Positions 41,959-53,484 are shown, numbered from the stretch's first letter. The stretch is 64,000 nucleotides of DNA from a virus (IMGVR_UViG_3300045007_000107:37702-101701); one strand, 5' to 3'. Notes: generated by a model not told the origin, from the letters alone. Numbers and translations are program-made.

Positions 41959-42684
41959 ATGCAGGTTCAGCACAAGGTTCGCCGCAAGGTCCACCTTCAC
42001 GGTCGGCTTCGGGCCGAGTTCGGGGACAGCTTCACCATGGCTGTCTCTTCGCCTGCGGAGGCTATCCGCTTACTGGAAGCTAATTTTCCCGGCCGGTTCT
42101 GTGAACTGCTTAAGGAGGGATCGTGGCATGTCGTCGTTGGAGACCCTGGAAACGATAACCACTATTACGCCGAAGACCGGGTCTCGTTCGAGTCCGCGCG
42201 CGGTGACATCCACTTCATCCCCGCCCTCTACGGCTCCGGCAGTAACAGCAAGGGCCTCATCAGCGCCATCGTCGGCGTGGCCCTCGTTGCACTGGCTTTC
42301 GTCACCGTTGGTACCTCGCTCTTTGTCGGCGCTGGCATTGCCGGGGCTGGCGCTGGCTTTGCTGGCCTCGGCGTATCGACGGGTTTTCTAGGCGCTACCT
42401 GGGGCTCCGTAGCGCTGTTCGGCGCTTCGCTGGCCTTCTCCGGTATCGCGAGCCTGCTGACGCCCACTCCGAAGCAACAGAAGTCGCCGGATCGTATCGA
42501 CAACGCCTTCTTCAATGGCGGCTACAACAGTACCGCCGAGGGTGGTTGTGTTCCCGTCATCTATGGCCGCGTCAAGAGCGCGAGTAGCGTGCAGATCCAG
42601 TTGAGCACCCGTATGGAAAAGCTCGACCCGACTGCCACGTCCGTCAAGACCAACCCCATCTATGACGGCCCCGAAGCCGCGTAA
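41959..42684 (+). CDS. I: Tail assembly protein I-like
   Basis: 241 residues. VRRKVHLHGRLRAEFGDSFT and FHFIPALYG-type motifs, a Gly/Ala-rich hydrophobic middle (GVALVALAFVTVGTSLFVGA), then GCVPVIYGRVK before the end: standard for lambda gpI homologues, which assist tail tip assembly between K and J. Confidence 0.85.
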   Translation: MQVQHKVRRKVHLHGRLRAEFGDSFTMAVSSPAEAIRLLEANFPGRFCELLKEGSWHVVVGDPGNDNHYYAEDRVSFESARGDIHFIPALYGSGSNSKGLISAIVGVALVALAFVTVGTSLFVGAGIAGAGAGFAGLGVSTGFLGATWGSVALFGASLAFSGIASLLTPTPKQQKSPDRIDNAFFNGGYNSTAEGGCVPVIYGRVKSASSVQIQLSTRMEKLDPTATSVKTNPIYDGPEAA

Positions 42685-42696
42685 GGATAGAAGAAA

Positions 42697-45600
42697 ATGG
42701 CCTCGAACACCCGCGCTCCGGTCCAAGTCTCTGACAACCTCAAGTCCAAGGCGACGATGAGGCTGATCGACCTTCTATCCGAGGGTCCGGTCCAGGGCTT
42801 CGTCAATCCGTTTCAGTCGATCAAGGCGGACGGAGTGCCGGTGCAGACGCCCGGTGGTAGTTTCAACATCACGAACTGCCGTATCTCCTTCCGTGACGGC
42901 CAGCCGGTGCAGCGGCCGATCCCCGGCTTTACCGATACCGAGAACGACCGTCCCGTCAACAAGCCCGTGTCCACGCGCAGCAACAGCGTCGGCAAGGTGT
43001 ACGTCGATAACGGGGGCGCGGGCTACACCTACGCCAATGTTACGCTGGTGGGCGGCCTCGGCCAACCGGGCAAGAAGGACGACGGTTCCCCGTGGGTTCC
43101 GACCGCTGGCGCGACCGCTCATGCGGTGATCTCGGGCGGTCGCATCGTTGACATTGTCATCGACATTCCGGGCGAGAACTACATCACGCCCCCGACTGTG
43201 CAGATTTCGGGCGACGGTACCGGAGCCTCGGCTTCGGCTGAACTCACGAACACGGCCTTCTATCGTGTCGAGGACCCGCTTGCGGATGCGGTGCGCGTCG
43301 GTGTACGTACGGGTCCGATGCAGCTTACGAACGACTACGGAGACGTGGCGGGCTACTATGTGAGCCACCGCGTGGAGTACCGCACGCAGGCCGCTCCGCG
43401 CTGGCGCATGGCTGCTTTCGATAGCAGCTTCCTCCCGTCGAATGGCGGTGAGACGCTGGCAACGACGGCGATCCGCAAGCTGGTCACCGTCATGGTTCCA
43501 GCGCGGTCGTCCTACACGTTGCGCCTCTTTGGCAGCAACATGACCACGGGTCGATACGATCAGCAACTCAAGGTCGTCACGGGCTACAATGCCAGCGATG
43601 CGCCGACCCTGATCTACGAGACCATCACCGCGCTCGACCTCGAATTCGGCGTTTGGTACTCGGTCGTTGCGGCGGACGGCAATGCCCCCGTCGAGGTGTT
43701 GCAGGATACCTACCTCAACCTCGTCACGCCCGACGTGCAGATCAACGGTAAGACAAGCTCCGGCGTGGGCGAGTCCTACCGTTTCGACATCCCCACCGAT
43801 CAGGGGTGGGTCGATGTGCGCTGCATTCGCACGAGCACCGACGACTTCACGAAGTACCACACCTCGTCACTGATCTTCGACGTTTGCACGGAGATCCAAT
43901 CCTCCACGATGATGTACAGCGACAGCGCTGTCGTCGGATGGGAGCTTGATGCCGACTACATGAACGCGGTGCCGAAGCGCACCTACGACATCTATGGCCG
44001 CATCGTCCGTGTGCCGTCGAACTACGATCCGGCCGCGCGCGCCTATGGTCCGTTTTGGGATGGTACGTTCAAGTACGCGTGGACGGACAACCCGGCCTGG
44101 ATCTTCTTCGACCTCCTGACCCATGACCGCTACGGCCTCGGCAACTGGATCGATGACAGCGTTATCGATAAGGGCGCGCTGTACCTGATCGCCAAGCACT
44201 GTGACGAACTCGTCCCCGGCAACGAGGCCGGTACGTTCGTTCCGCGCTGGACGTTCAACAAGCAGATCATGACCGCCAATGAGGCGTACTCCGTCCTCAA
44301 TACGATGGCGTCCGTCTTCAAGGGAATGATCTACTGGTCGGCCGGCACCATCTTTGCCACCCAGGATCGTCCCGGCCCTGTACGGCGCACGGTCTCCCCG
44401 TCCAAGGTCATTAACGGAGATATCAGCTACGTGGGTGTGTCGGCAGCGGCCGAGCACTCCGTGGCGCGCGTCGAGTACAACGACGAGACCCGCGAGGACG
44501 GCAAGGGTATCGAGATCTACGAGGACCCGGAGCTTATCGAGAAGCTGGGTTACGTTCCGACCGATATCGTGGCGTTCGCCTGCACCTCGCGGCACGAGGC
44601 TCGTCGCGTCGGCAAGTGGCTTATCGACAGCGAGAAGTACGCGAACAAGGTTGCGACCTTCCGCGCGGGCTGGGACTTCGCCGACGTGGTGCCCGGCGAC
44701 ATTGTCGCTATCGCGGACCCGAATTATGCCGGTGTGCGCCAGGGTGGTCGTTTCGTGCAGACGGCTGCAAGCTCGGTCAAGCTTGATGCCCCCTACGAGT
44801 TCGAAGCCGGCCAGAACTACACCCTGACGGCCGCGATCCCGACCATGGGCCGGGTCAATGCTGTGCGCGGCAACCCGACCATCCAGGGCAACCGCACCTT
44901 TTGGGCGCACCCGATCTATGGTCTCAAGCCCGATGACCTGATCATCTTCGGCACCGATCCGAAGCAGTACAAGGTGCAGACGGTCAACGGCAACGGACAG
45001 ATCACGCTCGATCAGCCCTATGTCGGCGATCAGACGCGGGGCGTTCACTGGACGGTGCTGCGCGGCAGTTCGTTCTATCAGTCCTCGTTCGTGAACCTGC
45101 TGGAAGTGCCCGTCAACCATCCCGGCGCGGTCACGACGGATCAGATTACCCTCTCTCACCCTCTGCCGGTTGTCCCGCAGGTTGGGGCCGATTGGCTCTT
45201 GTCCGCCTCCAACGTTGTGCCGCGTCAGTTTCGCGTGCAGAGCGTGCGTCCCGTCGATAAGGGCCGCTTCGAGATCGTTGCTCTTGAGCACGACCCGAAC
45301 AAGTACCTGCGTGTCGAGCAGGATATCGCGATCCTGCCGCCGATCACGACGAACATCCCTGACGAGCCAGTACAGACCCCGAAGAACCTCGACATCACCG
45401 AGAGCCGCTTCCTGCGCCGCAATGTTTCGTTGCAGCGCATTACGCTTTCGTGGGAAGATGGGTCGGTGTTCTCGCCGGCTTCGGGCTACTACATCTCGGC
45501 GCGTCTGCCTGATGGCACGTTCGAGCAGTTGGGCTTCACGTCCAACCTGTCCTTCGATTACGACGAACCGGCCCCCGGTGACTACACGTTTTATGTAACG

Positions 45601-48600
45601 GCCCTCGGCACCTCGGGCGACTACTCGCAGCCGGCCGAGAAAGAGTACACGGCGATCCTGTGGGAGGGTCAAGCTGGTCCCTACATCACGAACCTTGCCG
45701 TTGTCGGCGGGTATGGTCCGCAGGCGCAGTTCTTCCAGGGCCGCGCGCCCGTCATCAAATGGGACGTAACGTTCCCGGCCGATGTGCCCGCCTACGCCAC
45801 CGAGAGCGTGATCCGTATCTATGACGCGGATACCGATGCTCTCTTGCGCATCGTGCAGACGGCTGCAAGCACCTACACCTACGCTTTCGAGGACAATTAC
45901 GAGGACGGCGGCAAGCGTCCGCGCCGCAAGATGCGGTTCAGCGTTACGGTCAAGGACGTGGCCGGTCGCGAGAGCGCACCGAAGGTCGTGATCGCCTACA
46001 ACCCGCCCCCGGATGCGGTCGATGTCGAACTCGGCAGCACATCCGAGTTGCTGTCGATCACCGTTACGGGCACGGGCGATCCCGATCTCGCAGGCTACCT
46101 GATTTGGGTCTCGCAGGAACCGGGCATCAACACCTATACTACGCCGCCGACCCTGGACATCACGACGCAGTCCGCGCTCGTGCGCGCGACGCCGAACGCA
46201 ACGTACTATGTGCGCGCAGCGGCCTACGATGTATTCGGCAAAGATCCGGCCTACCTCAACGCTTCTGTCGAGAAAAGCAAGAAAATCACGATCCAGATTT
46301 TTGACCCGGAGCCGCCTTCGATCCCCGGTCAGCCGGTACTTGTGTCAAACACCGCCGAGGTTTCTACGGACGGCGTGATCTCTTCGCGGATCGTGTTCTC
46401 GTGGCCCGCTGTCACCTCGACCAATCTCGGCTATTACGAAGCGTACATGGCCGTTGGAGGCAACCCCTCCTCGGACCAGTACGTCGGCGGCTTGACGACG
46501 GAAGGGACGGAGATCTCTGTTCCTGGCCTCATGCCGGGGCGGGTCTATAGCTTCGTTGTGCGCGCGCACAGTAAGAACGGGTTTGCTGTTTCCGAACCGT
46601 CGCCGGTTCTCGTGGTTACGGCTGCGCTGAACACGACGGCCCCGTCTGCCCCGACCGACTTTCATGTCGAGCCGAGCTTCGAGGCAGCTAATCTGACATG
46701 GACGAACCCGCCCGAGCGTGACTTGCGTGGGATTGAGGTGTGGGTCGGTACCCAAGAAGGCGATGGTACTCTCTTTACCGAAGTACCCGCGCCCGGTTCG
46801 TTCTTTCGCTATCCGATGAATGGGGCAACGACACGGGCATTCTGGATTAGGGCTATCAACACGTCAGGAACCCCGTCCGGTTGGGTGGGTCCGATCTCCG
46901 CAACTAGCCCGCTGATCCAGGCGGCGCAGCTTGCCAACGAAATCATCGATGATACCAAGGTCGCCGCGTCGCTTCTGATCAACAAGACGGTGAACGAGCT
47001 TCCGGCCACGAAGGGTTCGGAGCAGGTCACCTATCAGGGTAAGGTCTATCGCTGGGACGCGGAAACCGGCGGCTACGTGCCGCTGATCCGCACGCTCGAT
47101 CTATCGGGCGTGATCCTGGCCGAGCAGATCGACAGCGTAAATAAGGAGGCGATTGCTGCCGCGCTCGCGGAGTCCAAGATCAAGACCGATCAGCTTGATG
47201 GCAAGCTCGCGGCAACACAAATCGCCGGTCAGTTGACGGGCGACCAGATCGAGAACTTAGCTATTACGGCCGCTAAGTTCGCTCAGGGGCTTTCGCCCAT
47301 CCAAGATGTGACTGCCCTTCCCGACCTTGCGACGTGGAATGGTGCGTCCTTCGTTCGACTGACTGTGGACGGTAAGCTCTACCGTATCGTCAATGGCGCG
47401 TGGACGAAAAACGTCGATATCAGCGACACCGTAGGCACTGTACCAGAAAATCGTCTACCGGACATCAGTGCGTCCAAGCTCTATGGCGATCTCGATCAAG
47501 CGCGGATCAAAACGCTTGAAGTCTCGAAGCTCACCGGTAAGATGTCGGCGGATCAGCAGCTTGAGCTTGATGCCGCGAAGATCGCCGGTCAGTTGACCCA
47601 GGCTACTATGGGGCTCGCCCAAGTGGTGGGTACTGTCAACGGCCAGTTGGTTAACGATCAGATCGCGGCTGGTCTCAACGCTGCCAAGGTGTCCGGTGCG
47701 CTTGACTATGCGTACCTAGCGGCCGAGAACCTGTCCACCACGATCAAGACCACGAACATCGCTGACAATGCGATCACAACCCCGCTCATCAAGGCGGGTG
47801 CTGTCGTTGCGGAGCACGTCGCCGCGCAACAGATTACGGCGTCCAAGCTGCTCATCACTGACATGTCGAACATGGTCCTCAATGGGGACTTTGGTGGATC
47901 GGCAGAGGTAGGTAGTCTCGAAGCGTGGACCCTAGCCAACGGGCAGATTTCGACCTCTGATGATGCGGATCTGGGCGGTAAGCATCGCTTTCGCACGACT
48001 GCACGAGATGCGGCGTTCTCCAACTACATCCACTGTGCCGAAGGAGACGACATCTACGCTTCCGCGATGAACTGGAATGCCTCTAACTACAAGGTCAACC
48101 TCTTTATCGTCTTCGAGAGCGATGCCTTAAGTGGTGCTGCCAGATACAGTTTTTGGCAGGTCGCATCTCGCGATCCCCAGCAAAACTCGTGGCTTAAGCT
48201 AGAAGGCCGGGCTAAGTGTCCGGGCGGCTACAACAAGTTCCGCGTTCTGTTGCAGAGTGACCGTGAGGGTAATGGTGACGGGACGGCTGTCTTTTGGGGC
48301 AAGGTGACGGCGCGGCGCGCGGCCTCGGCTCAGATGATCGTTGATGGTGCTATCATCGCCGATAAGATCGACACCAACGCAGTTAAGGCCCGGCACATCA
48401 CGGCAGGTTCCGTCACTGCGTCTAAGATGTCTATCGTGTCGGCGAACATGGCGTTCAACCCTGACATGTCACAAGGCACGAGGGGGTGGAGGCAGACATG
48501 GGAGCCCAACGTCCCCAACGGCTCAGCTCTTTCCGTGAGCAACGACTACGCACCGGCTGGACATAAATCGCTCGCTATCCATGGTATCGGCAATCTCCCC

Positions 48601-51600
48601 GCCAACGCTATTGTACAAGTCGCTAACCAGTACCTTACACCGGAAGGAGAGTACCGTAATTACACCATTACCCCGGATGCGACCTATGAGCTGTCGGCTT
48701 ACCTCTCTACGCATCGCTGCTCGGGCCATCTGGTTGCTGTCGCTATTGACGATAATGGCAATACTGTAGGCGAATGGCACTCGAACCACATCGTTTATCG
48801 CGATAATTGGCGAGGTTCTTACGAGGATTTCCCGAGAGGGAAGGTTGTTTTCACCGTACCCTCCACCGCTCGGTTATTGCACGTGGTCGTTAGGCTCGTA
48901 GACCCTACCGGACCGGACCCTTACGTCTTTGTTTCGGCGTTGATGCTCGCGTCCAGTGTAGCAGGTCGGACAGTTGAGGACGTGAGCCCCTACGTAGCCC
49001 CTGGTCTGACCACGATTGACGGCGGGAATATCTACACGAACTCGCTTCACGCTAACAAGATCATCGCGGATAGCATCACGGCGCGCGAGATCCACGCGGA
49101 CGCTATCGAGACTAGGCATATCAAGGCCGGCGCGATTGAGACCTCGCACATGGATGCGGGTTCGATCAACGCCGATATCTTGGTTTCGGGTAGTGTCAAA
49201 GCCTTGCAGCTATCTGCAAGCGCTGTGACTGCGTCCAAGCTCGGCATCGTGTCGAGCAACATGGCGTACAACCCTGACTTCTCGCAGGGCACGCGCGGCT
49301 GGGTTCATCGCGGTGGCGATTTGCCCGGTATCCAGCCGCAGTACGTCGAACGCAATATGTACGCCCCGGACGGTCATGCTTCCATTGTCCTGTTCGCATC
49401 CGTGACTGCTGCTAACGCGGCGGGGAAATACTACGATATCGGCACGTATCGTATTAGTGCTAACGAGGCTACTGAGACGTATCGAGTGACGCCCGACGTA
49501 TGTTACGAGTTCTCGTGCTGTGTCTCGACGCACCGCTGTGCTGCGCAGCTATTTGTGCAATGGTTCGACGCCAACGGGAACCATATTGCCTTCACGGGCA
49601 CAGACCCGAGTGTGTCGGATACGCAGGTTAATCGCGGGACCTACGCCGACTACCCGAAGCTGAAACATATCGTGTGGGCTCCCGCCGGAGCGGCCACAGC
49701 CGCTCCGTTCGTCCGCATGATGAATGTAATCGCGGACACGCCCTACGTATTCATCTCGTGTTTCATGATGGCGGCAACCCGTAAGGATGCGGCAGAGACA
49801 AGCCCCTACGTCGTGCCGGGCGTTACCACGATTGACGGCTCGGGTATCATCACGAACTCGTTGGAGGCTGGTAAGATCACAGCCGGGACGATCACGACCC
49901 GTGAACTTAATGTCACCAACATCTTCGCCGACACGGCGGTCATCAGCAACATCTCCGCGAAGGTCTTGGTCACGGATGCGATCAAGACCGATATGATTAA
50001 GGCGGGACAGATTACGGGCAGTAAACTCCTGATTGCCTCGGCCAATATGGCGTACAACCCGGATTTCTCGCAAGGTTTGCGCGGTTGGTACGCCTATTAC
50101 GGTCAGTATGCTGCGAGTGAGGTTGTCGAGTTTGGCATCAACACCGATTGGTGCCCGACCGGTTTCAAGGCCGCCATGGTTCGCACAACGCGCACGGGGC
50201 CACAGCCTGACACCCGCTTCGGGTTACAGCAGGGTCTTGTACGGGCGGACGGTTCCTTGGGCGACTACCCGGTTATAGCGGGTTCTACCTACGAGTTCTC
50301 GGCATTCATGTCGAACCACCGCTGTGAGGCGTGGATCTACGTTGACTTCGTGTCTAGGAATGCCAACGGTACATCCAACTATCTGCAAACCTCTATCGGT
50401 ACGCTGCCGAACGGATCGGGCGGGGGTGCGGGCGGCGACCCGGCGACCTATCCGCGCATTCGTCTCGTCGCAAAGGCACCTGCCGGGGCAACGTATGCCA
50501 TCGTCTACTTCATGGGTAATAATCCCTCTGGACCAGACGTGCCTTACCTCTTCGTCTCGGGCTTCATGATGGCGGCCTGCCGGGAGGGGATGCCGGCGGC
50601 CGAGACCAGTCCCTATGTCGCGCCGGGCATCACATCCATCGATGGTAGCACGATCATAACGAACACGATCAAGGCACGGCATATCGAGGCGGGCTCGATC
50701 AATACCGGGCACATGACGGCCAATACCATCGACGCCAAGGTACTGACGAGCGGCTCCATCGTGGCTGGCAAGCTCGCTGCGGATGCGGTCGAGGCGATCA
50801 ACATTAAGGCTGATGCGATCACGGCCTCGAAGCTGTACCTGACCGATCTGTCCAACATGGTGCAGAACGGGGACTTCCTCGACGGCACTTCCGAGGGTTG
50901 GTGGCTCTACGGTGATGGACATATCAACACCAGCGGTACTCCGGGTGAGCCTGGGGGTAAATGGCGCTGCGTTGGGTCAAGCGAATACGTTATCGCCCGT
51001 TCGAGCAAGTGGGTCCAGGTGAACCCTGGCGACGTACTCTACGCTTCGGTGATGGTATTTAACAACAAGCCCGGATCAGGTGCTGCGGGCCTCTACTTCG
51101 AAATGTATAATCAGGAGGATGGCGACGGGCAAGGCTCGCACATCTACACGAACCAGCACTTCGGTTGGGTGCGTGTCGAGGGCCGGGTTACCGTCCCTGC
51201 CGGTCGGCAGAAGGTTCGTGTCTGTCTCTTCGCAGACTACCCGGACCCCGGTCAGTACACGTACTTCGGCAAGGTTCAGGTGCGCCGTGCTAACAGCGCC
51301 GAGATGATCGTTGACGGTGCGATCACCGCCAACAAGATCGAGGCAAGAGCGATCAAGTCCGGGCATATCGATACGGATACGATCAACGCAGGCCATATCA
51401 CCACGGGCGCCATCGGCACGGATGAGCTTGCCGCAGGGGCGATCACAGCCGACAAGATCGCGGTCGGCCTCAACACCGGCAACCTGATCTGGAACTCTGA
51501 CTTTGCTCTAAATGGCTTCTGGCAGGGGCCTGCCACCTCTCCGGGCTACACGGATATCCAAGTTTACCGTGACACAACTTGGCACATCTCGGGCACCGAG

Positions 51601-53484
51601 GCGTCTATTGCAATCCACCATCCGACTTCCATCGGGGCTGGTCAGTACGCTTACATCGATCTAACACATCCGCAGGCCGACGGCACTATGTACTCGCATC
51701 TGCGCGTCCAGGGAGGTAAGCTCTACGAGTTCTCGGTTTACCTCTCTGCGCACCGCTGTGCAGGCTACGCTCAGGCATTCTGGTGGAGTGCCGAGAACGG
51801 TTACGCTGATGCCGGCACAACGAACGTAATCAACTATGTTGCTGGTAATGGCGCTCCTGCCGATAACTGGCGCGCAAAACTGAAGACGCGCGCGCCAGCT
51901 TGGGCTACGCATATTCTGTTGCGCATCTTCATGGGGCCGGGCACGGACAACTCTGCCCCTTACGTGTTTGCGTCTGGCCTCTACCTTGGTCTGGTGCCGG
52001 AAGGTCTGCCCAGCAACGTCTTTTCCGACTATGCACCGCAGTCGCGCACGATCATCTCGGGCGGGTCCATCGCGACCAACTCTCTCGACGCGTCCAAGAT
52101 CGTGTCGAAATCAATCACGACAGATCACATCAAGGCTGCAAGCCTCGACATCAATAACATTGCCGTGGATGGTACGATCTCGGCACATAAGCTCTCGTCC
52201 GACGTGCTGATAGCTGACCGTATCCGGGTATGGGGTGACTACACTCTTGCCGGCTGGCGCAGCGGTACAGAGATTGCTGGCGGCGTCATCGCCTCTAACA
52301 CGATCAGGGCACAGAGCCTTTTGATCGGTTCGCGACCGATGACGGTCGTCGGCTTGAACTTCGAGATGCAGGTCGATGGCAATGGTAACAAGACCGGCTG
52401 GATGACGTGGACCGGTGGATACCTTTCTATCATCGGTGACGGCGGCGAGAACGCAGGTTTCAACATCAACGCAGGTTCGATCTATACCAACTTCCAGGAG
52501 ACACACATCTGGTGGAACCGAGGTTGGGCCGACCTCGCGGGTCGAGTGGGTGGCTCCGATGCCCCTGTCGGCGCCGAGAAAATCGCCATGGCCTACTGGT
52601 CGCCTTCATCCGGCCTAGCCGTGCTCAAGGGCGGTACTAACATTGATGGCGATAAGATTACGACCCGCTCGATTAAAGCCGCCAAGATCGGTGTGGCCGA
52701 AATCCAGACCGATCACATGGGTTTTAACTCGATCCACGGCAACCGGATCGTAGTAGGAACTCTTGAAGCCGACCGGATTACGTCGGGCGTTATCCAGGCC
52801 GGTACTATCCAGCTTGGCACCACTGGTAGATTTCAGTTGCAAGCCGATGGCCGCCGTATGCGGATCTATGGCAACAACTGGTCCGAGCAGGTCTGTATCG
52901 GTGACATCTCGCCGTGGGTGACGGGTCAGGAGAGCCAGAACTACTTTGGCATCATCGTCCGCAACCAGGATAACCGGGAGATATTTAAGGTCGGCGGTGA
53001 CGTTGCCTGGATTGACGGCGCCTTCATCAGCCAGGCTTCGATTGGTGCAGCGCAGATCGGGGACCTACAGGTCAAGAACGCCCACATCGATAACCTGACT
53101 ATCGGTAATGGTAAAATCTCTGACTACGCCATCTCTACCCTTACGGCTGCGTCGAGCGGAGGCACGTCCACTGACACATGGACCGCTGCGCGGACGGGTG
53201 CCTCAAAGTTCCTTATCCTGGCGTTGTTCAACGGTAATTCCAGTTCGGGCAGTTTGGCAGGGCCGGGTAACTTCATCATCTACCGGAATGGCACTCCGCT
53301 TATTAATGTCGCTGCGTCATTCGCTATCGTCAGGGTCGGTAGTGAGAACCAATTCTACCTGAACTCGATGTGTATTGGCTGCATCGACCAACCCGGTGCA
53401 GGTAGCGTAAACTACCAGTGCCTCCACACGAACGGTCAGGGTGTCGGTGGCGTTACCATCCTTGCCTTGGAGATGTCGAAATGA
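42697..53484 (+). CDS. J: Host-specificity tail tip protein J-like, giant, with tandem modules
   Basis: 3595 residues, about three times lambda J. Residues 1-900 are the conserved J core (TMRLIDLLSEGPVQGFVNPF). Residues 900-1450 are fibronectin-III-like. From about 1710 to 3110 there are six tandem modules beginning 'VTASK...NMA(Y/F)NPDFSQG' or 'NMVLNGDF', each with a carbohydrate-binding-like jelly-roll pattern (WWL..G.I.TSG). The C-terminus (3120-3595) is beta-rich. It contacts the receptor. Palindromes 44755, 45853 and 49204 lie inside; none is found in the final 4.3 kb. Confidence 0.9.
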   Translation: MASNTRAPVQVSDNLKSKATMRLIDLLSEGPVQGFVNPFQSIKADGVPVQTPGGSFNITNCRISFRDGQPVQRPIPGFTDTENDRPVNKPVSTRSNSVGKVYVDNGGAGYTYANVTLVGGLGQPGKKDDGSPWVPTAGATAHAVISGGRIVDIVIDIPGENYITPPTVQISGDGTGASASAELTNTAFYRVEDPLADAVRVGVRTGPMQLTNDYGDVAGYYVSHRVEYRTQAAPRWRMAAFDSSFLPSNGGETLATTAIRKLVTVMVPARSSYTLRLFGSNMTTGRYDQQLKVVTGYNASDAPTLIYETITALDLEFGVWYSVVAADGNAPVEVLQDTYLNLVTPDVQINGKTSSGVGESYRFDIPTDQGWVDVRCIRTSTDDFTKYHTSSLIFDVCTEIQSSTMMYSDSAVVGWELDADYMNAVPKRTYDIYGRIVRVPSNYDPAARAYGPFWDGTFKYAWTDNPAWIFFDLLTHDRYGLGNWIDDSVIDKGALYLIAKHCDELVPGNEAGTFVPRWTFNKQIMTANEAYSVLNTMASVFKGMIYWSAGTIFATQDRPGPVRRTVSPSKVINGDISYVGVSAAAEHSVARVEYNDETREDGKGIEIYEDPELIEKLGYVPTDIVAFACTSRHEARRVGKWLIDSEKYANKVATFRAGWDFADVVPGDIVAIADPNYAGVRQGGRFVQTAASSVKLDAPYEFEAGQNYTLTAAIPTMGRVNAVRGNPTIQGNRTFWAHPIYGLKPDDLIIFGTDPKQYKVQTVNGNGQITLDQPYVGDQTRGVHWTVLRGSSFYQSSFVNLLEVPVNHPGAVTTDQITLSHPLPVVPQVGADWLLSASNVVPRQFRVQSVRPVDKGRFEIVALEHDPNKYLRVEQDIAILPPITTNIPDEPVQTPKNLDITESRFLRRNVSLQRITLSWEDGSVFSPASGYYISARLPDGTFEQLGFTSNLSFDYDEPAPGDYTFYVTALGTSGDYSQPAEKEYTAILWEGQAGPYITNLAVVGGYGPQAQFFQGRAPVIKWDVTFPADVPAYATESVIRIYDADTDALLRIVQTAASTYTYAFEDNYEDGGKRPRRKMRFSVTVKDVAGRESAPKVVIAYNPPPDAVDVELGSTSELLSITVTGTGDPDLAGYLIWVSQEPGINTYTTPPTLDITTQSALVRATPNATYYVRAAAYDVFGKDPAYLNASVEKSKKITIQIFDPEPPSIPGQPVLVSNTAEVSTDGVISSRIVFSWPAVTSTNLGYYEAYMAVGGNPSSDQYVGGLTTEGTEISVPGLMPGRVYSFVVRAHSKNGFAVSEPSPVLVVTAALNTTAPSAPTDFHVEPSFEAANLTWTNPPERDLRGIEVWVGTQEGDGTLFTEVPAPGSFFRYPMNGATTRAFWIRAINTSGTPSGWVGPISATSPLIQAAQLANEIIDDTKVAASLLINKTVNELPATKGSEQVTYQGKVYRWDAETGGYVPLIRTLDLSGVILAEQIDSVNKEAIAAALAESKIKTDQLDGKLAATQIAGQLTGDQIENLAITAAKFAQGLSPIQDVTALPDLATWNGASFVRLTVDGKLYRIVNGAWTKNVDISDTVGTVPENRLPDISASKLYGDLDQARIKTLEVSKLTGKMSADQQLELDAAKIAGQLTQATMGLAQVVGTVNGQLVNDQIAAGLNAAKVSGALDYAYLAAENLSTTIKTTNIADNAITTPLIKAGAVVAEHVAAQQITASKLLITDMSNMVLNGDFGGSAEVGSLEAWTLANGQISTSDDADLGGKHRFRTTARDAAFSNYIHCAEGDDIYASAMNWNASNYKVNLFIVFESDALSGAARYSFWQVASRDPQQNSWLKLEGRAKCPGGYNKFRVLLQSDREGNGDGTAVFWGKVTARRAASAQMIVDGAIIADKIDTNAVKARHITAGSVTASKMSIVSANMAFNPDMSQGTRGWRQTWEPNVPNGSALSVSNDYAPAGHKSLAIHGIGNLPANAIVQVANQYLTPEGEYRNYTITPDATYELSAYLSTHRCSGHLVAVAIDDNGNTVGEWHSNHIVYRDNWRGSYEDFPRGKVVFTVPSTARLLHVVVRLVDPTGPDPYVFVSALMLASSVAGRTVEDVSPYVAPGLTTIDGGNIYTNSLHANKIIADSITAREIHADAIETRHIKAGAIETSHMDAGSINADILVSGSVKALQLSASAVTASKLGIVSSNMAYNPDFSQGTRGWVHRGGDLPGIQPQYVERNMYAPDGHASIVLFASVTAANAAGKYYDIGTYRISANEATETYRVTPDVCYEFSCCVSTHRCAAQLFVQWFDANGNHIAFTGTDPSVSDTQVNRGTYADYPKLKHIVWAPAGAATAAPFVRMMNVIADTPYVFISCFMMAATRKDAAETSPYVVPGVTTIDGSGIITNSLEAGKITAGTITTRELNVTNIFADTAVISNISAKVLVTDAIKTDMIKAGQITGSKLLIASANMAYNPDFSQGLRGWYAYYGQYAASEVVEFGINTDWCPTGFKAAMVRTTRTGPQPDTRFGLQQGLVRADGSLGDYPVIAGSTYEFSAFMSNHRCEAWIYVDFVSRNANGTSNYLQTSIGTLPNGSGGGAGGDPATYPRIRLVAKAPAGATYAIVYFMGNNPSGPDVPYLFVSGFMMAACREGMPAAETSPYVAPGITSIDGSTIITNTIKARHIEAGSINTGHMTANTIDAKVLTSGSIVAGKLAADAVEAINIKADAITASKLYLTDLSNMVQNGDFLDGTSEGWWLYGDGHINTSGTPGEPGGKWRCVGSSEYVIARSSKWVQVNPGDVLYASVMVFNNKPGSGAAGLYFEMYNQEDGDGQGSHIYTNQHFGWVRVEGRVTVPAGRQKVRVCLFADYPDPGQYTYFGKVQVRRANSAEMIVDGAITANKIEARAIKSGHIDTDTINAGHITTGAIGTDELAAGAITADKIAVGLNTGNLIWNSDFALNGFWQGPATSPGYTDIQVYRDTTWHISGTEASIAIHHPTSIGAGQYAYIDLTHPQADGTMYSHLRVQGGKLYEFSVYLSAHRCAGYAQAFWWSAENGYADAGTTNVINYVAGNGAPADNWRAKLKTRAPAWATHILLRIFMGPGTDNSAPYVFASGLYLGLVPEGLPSNVFSDYAPQSRTIISGGSIATNSLDASKIVSKSITTDHIKAASLDINNIAVDGTISAHKLSSDVLIADRIRVWGDYTLAGWRSGTEIAGGVIASNTIRAQSLLIGSRPMTVVGLNFEMQVDGNGNKTGWMTWTGGYLSIIGDGGENAGFNINAGSIYTNFQETHIWWNRGWADLAGRVGGSDAPVGAEKIAMAYWSPSSGLAVLKGGTNIDGDKITTRSIKAAKIGVAEIQTDHMGFNSIHGNRIVVGTLEADRITSGVIQAGTIQLGTTGRFQLQADGRRMRIYGNNWSEQVCIGDISPWVTGQESQNYFGIIVRNQDNREIFKVGGDVAWIDGAFISQASIGAAQIGDLQVKNAHIDNLTIGNGKISDYAISTLTAASSGGTSTDTWTAARTGASKFLILALFNGNSSSGSLAGPGNFIIYRNGTPLINVAASFAIVRVGSENQFYLNSMCIGCIDQPGAGSVNYQCLHTNGQGVGGVTILALEMSK

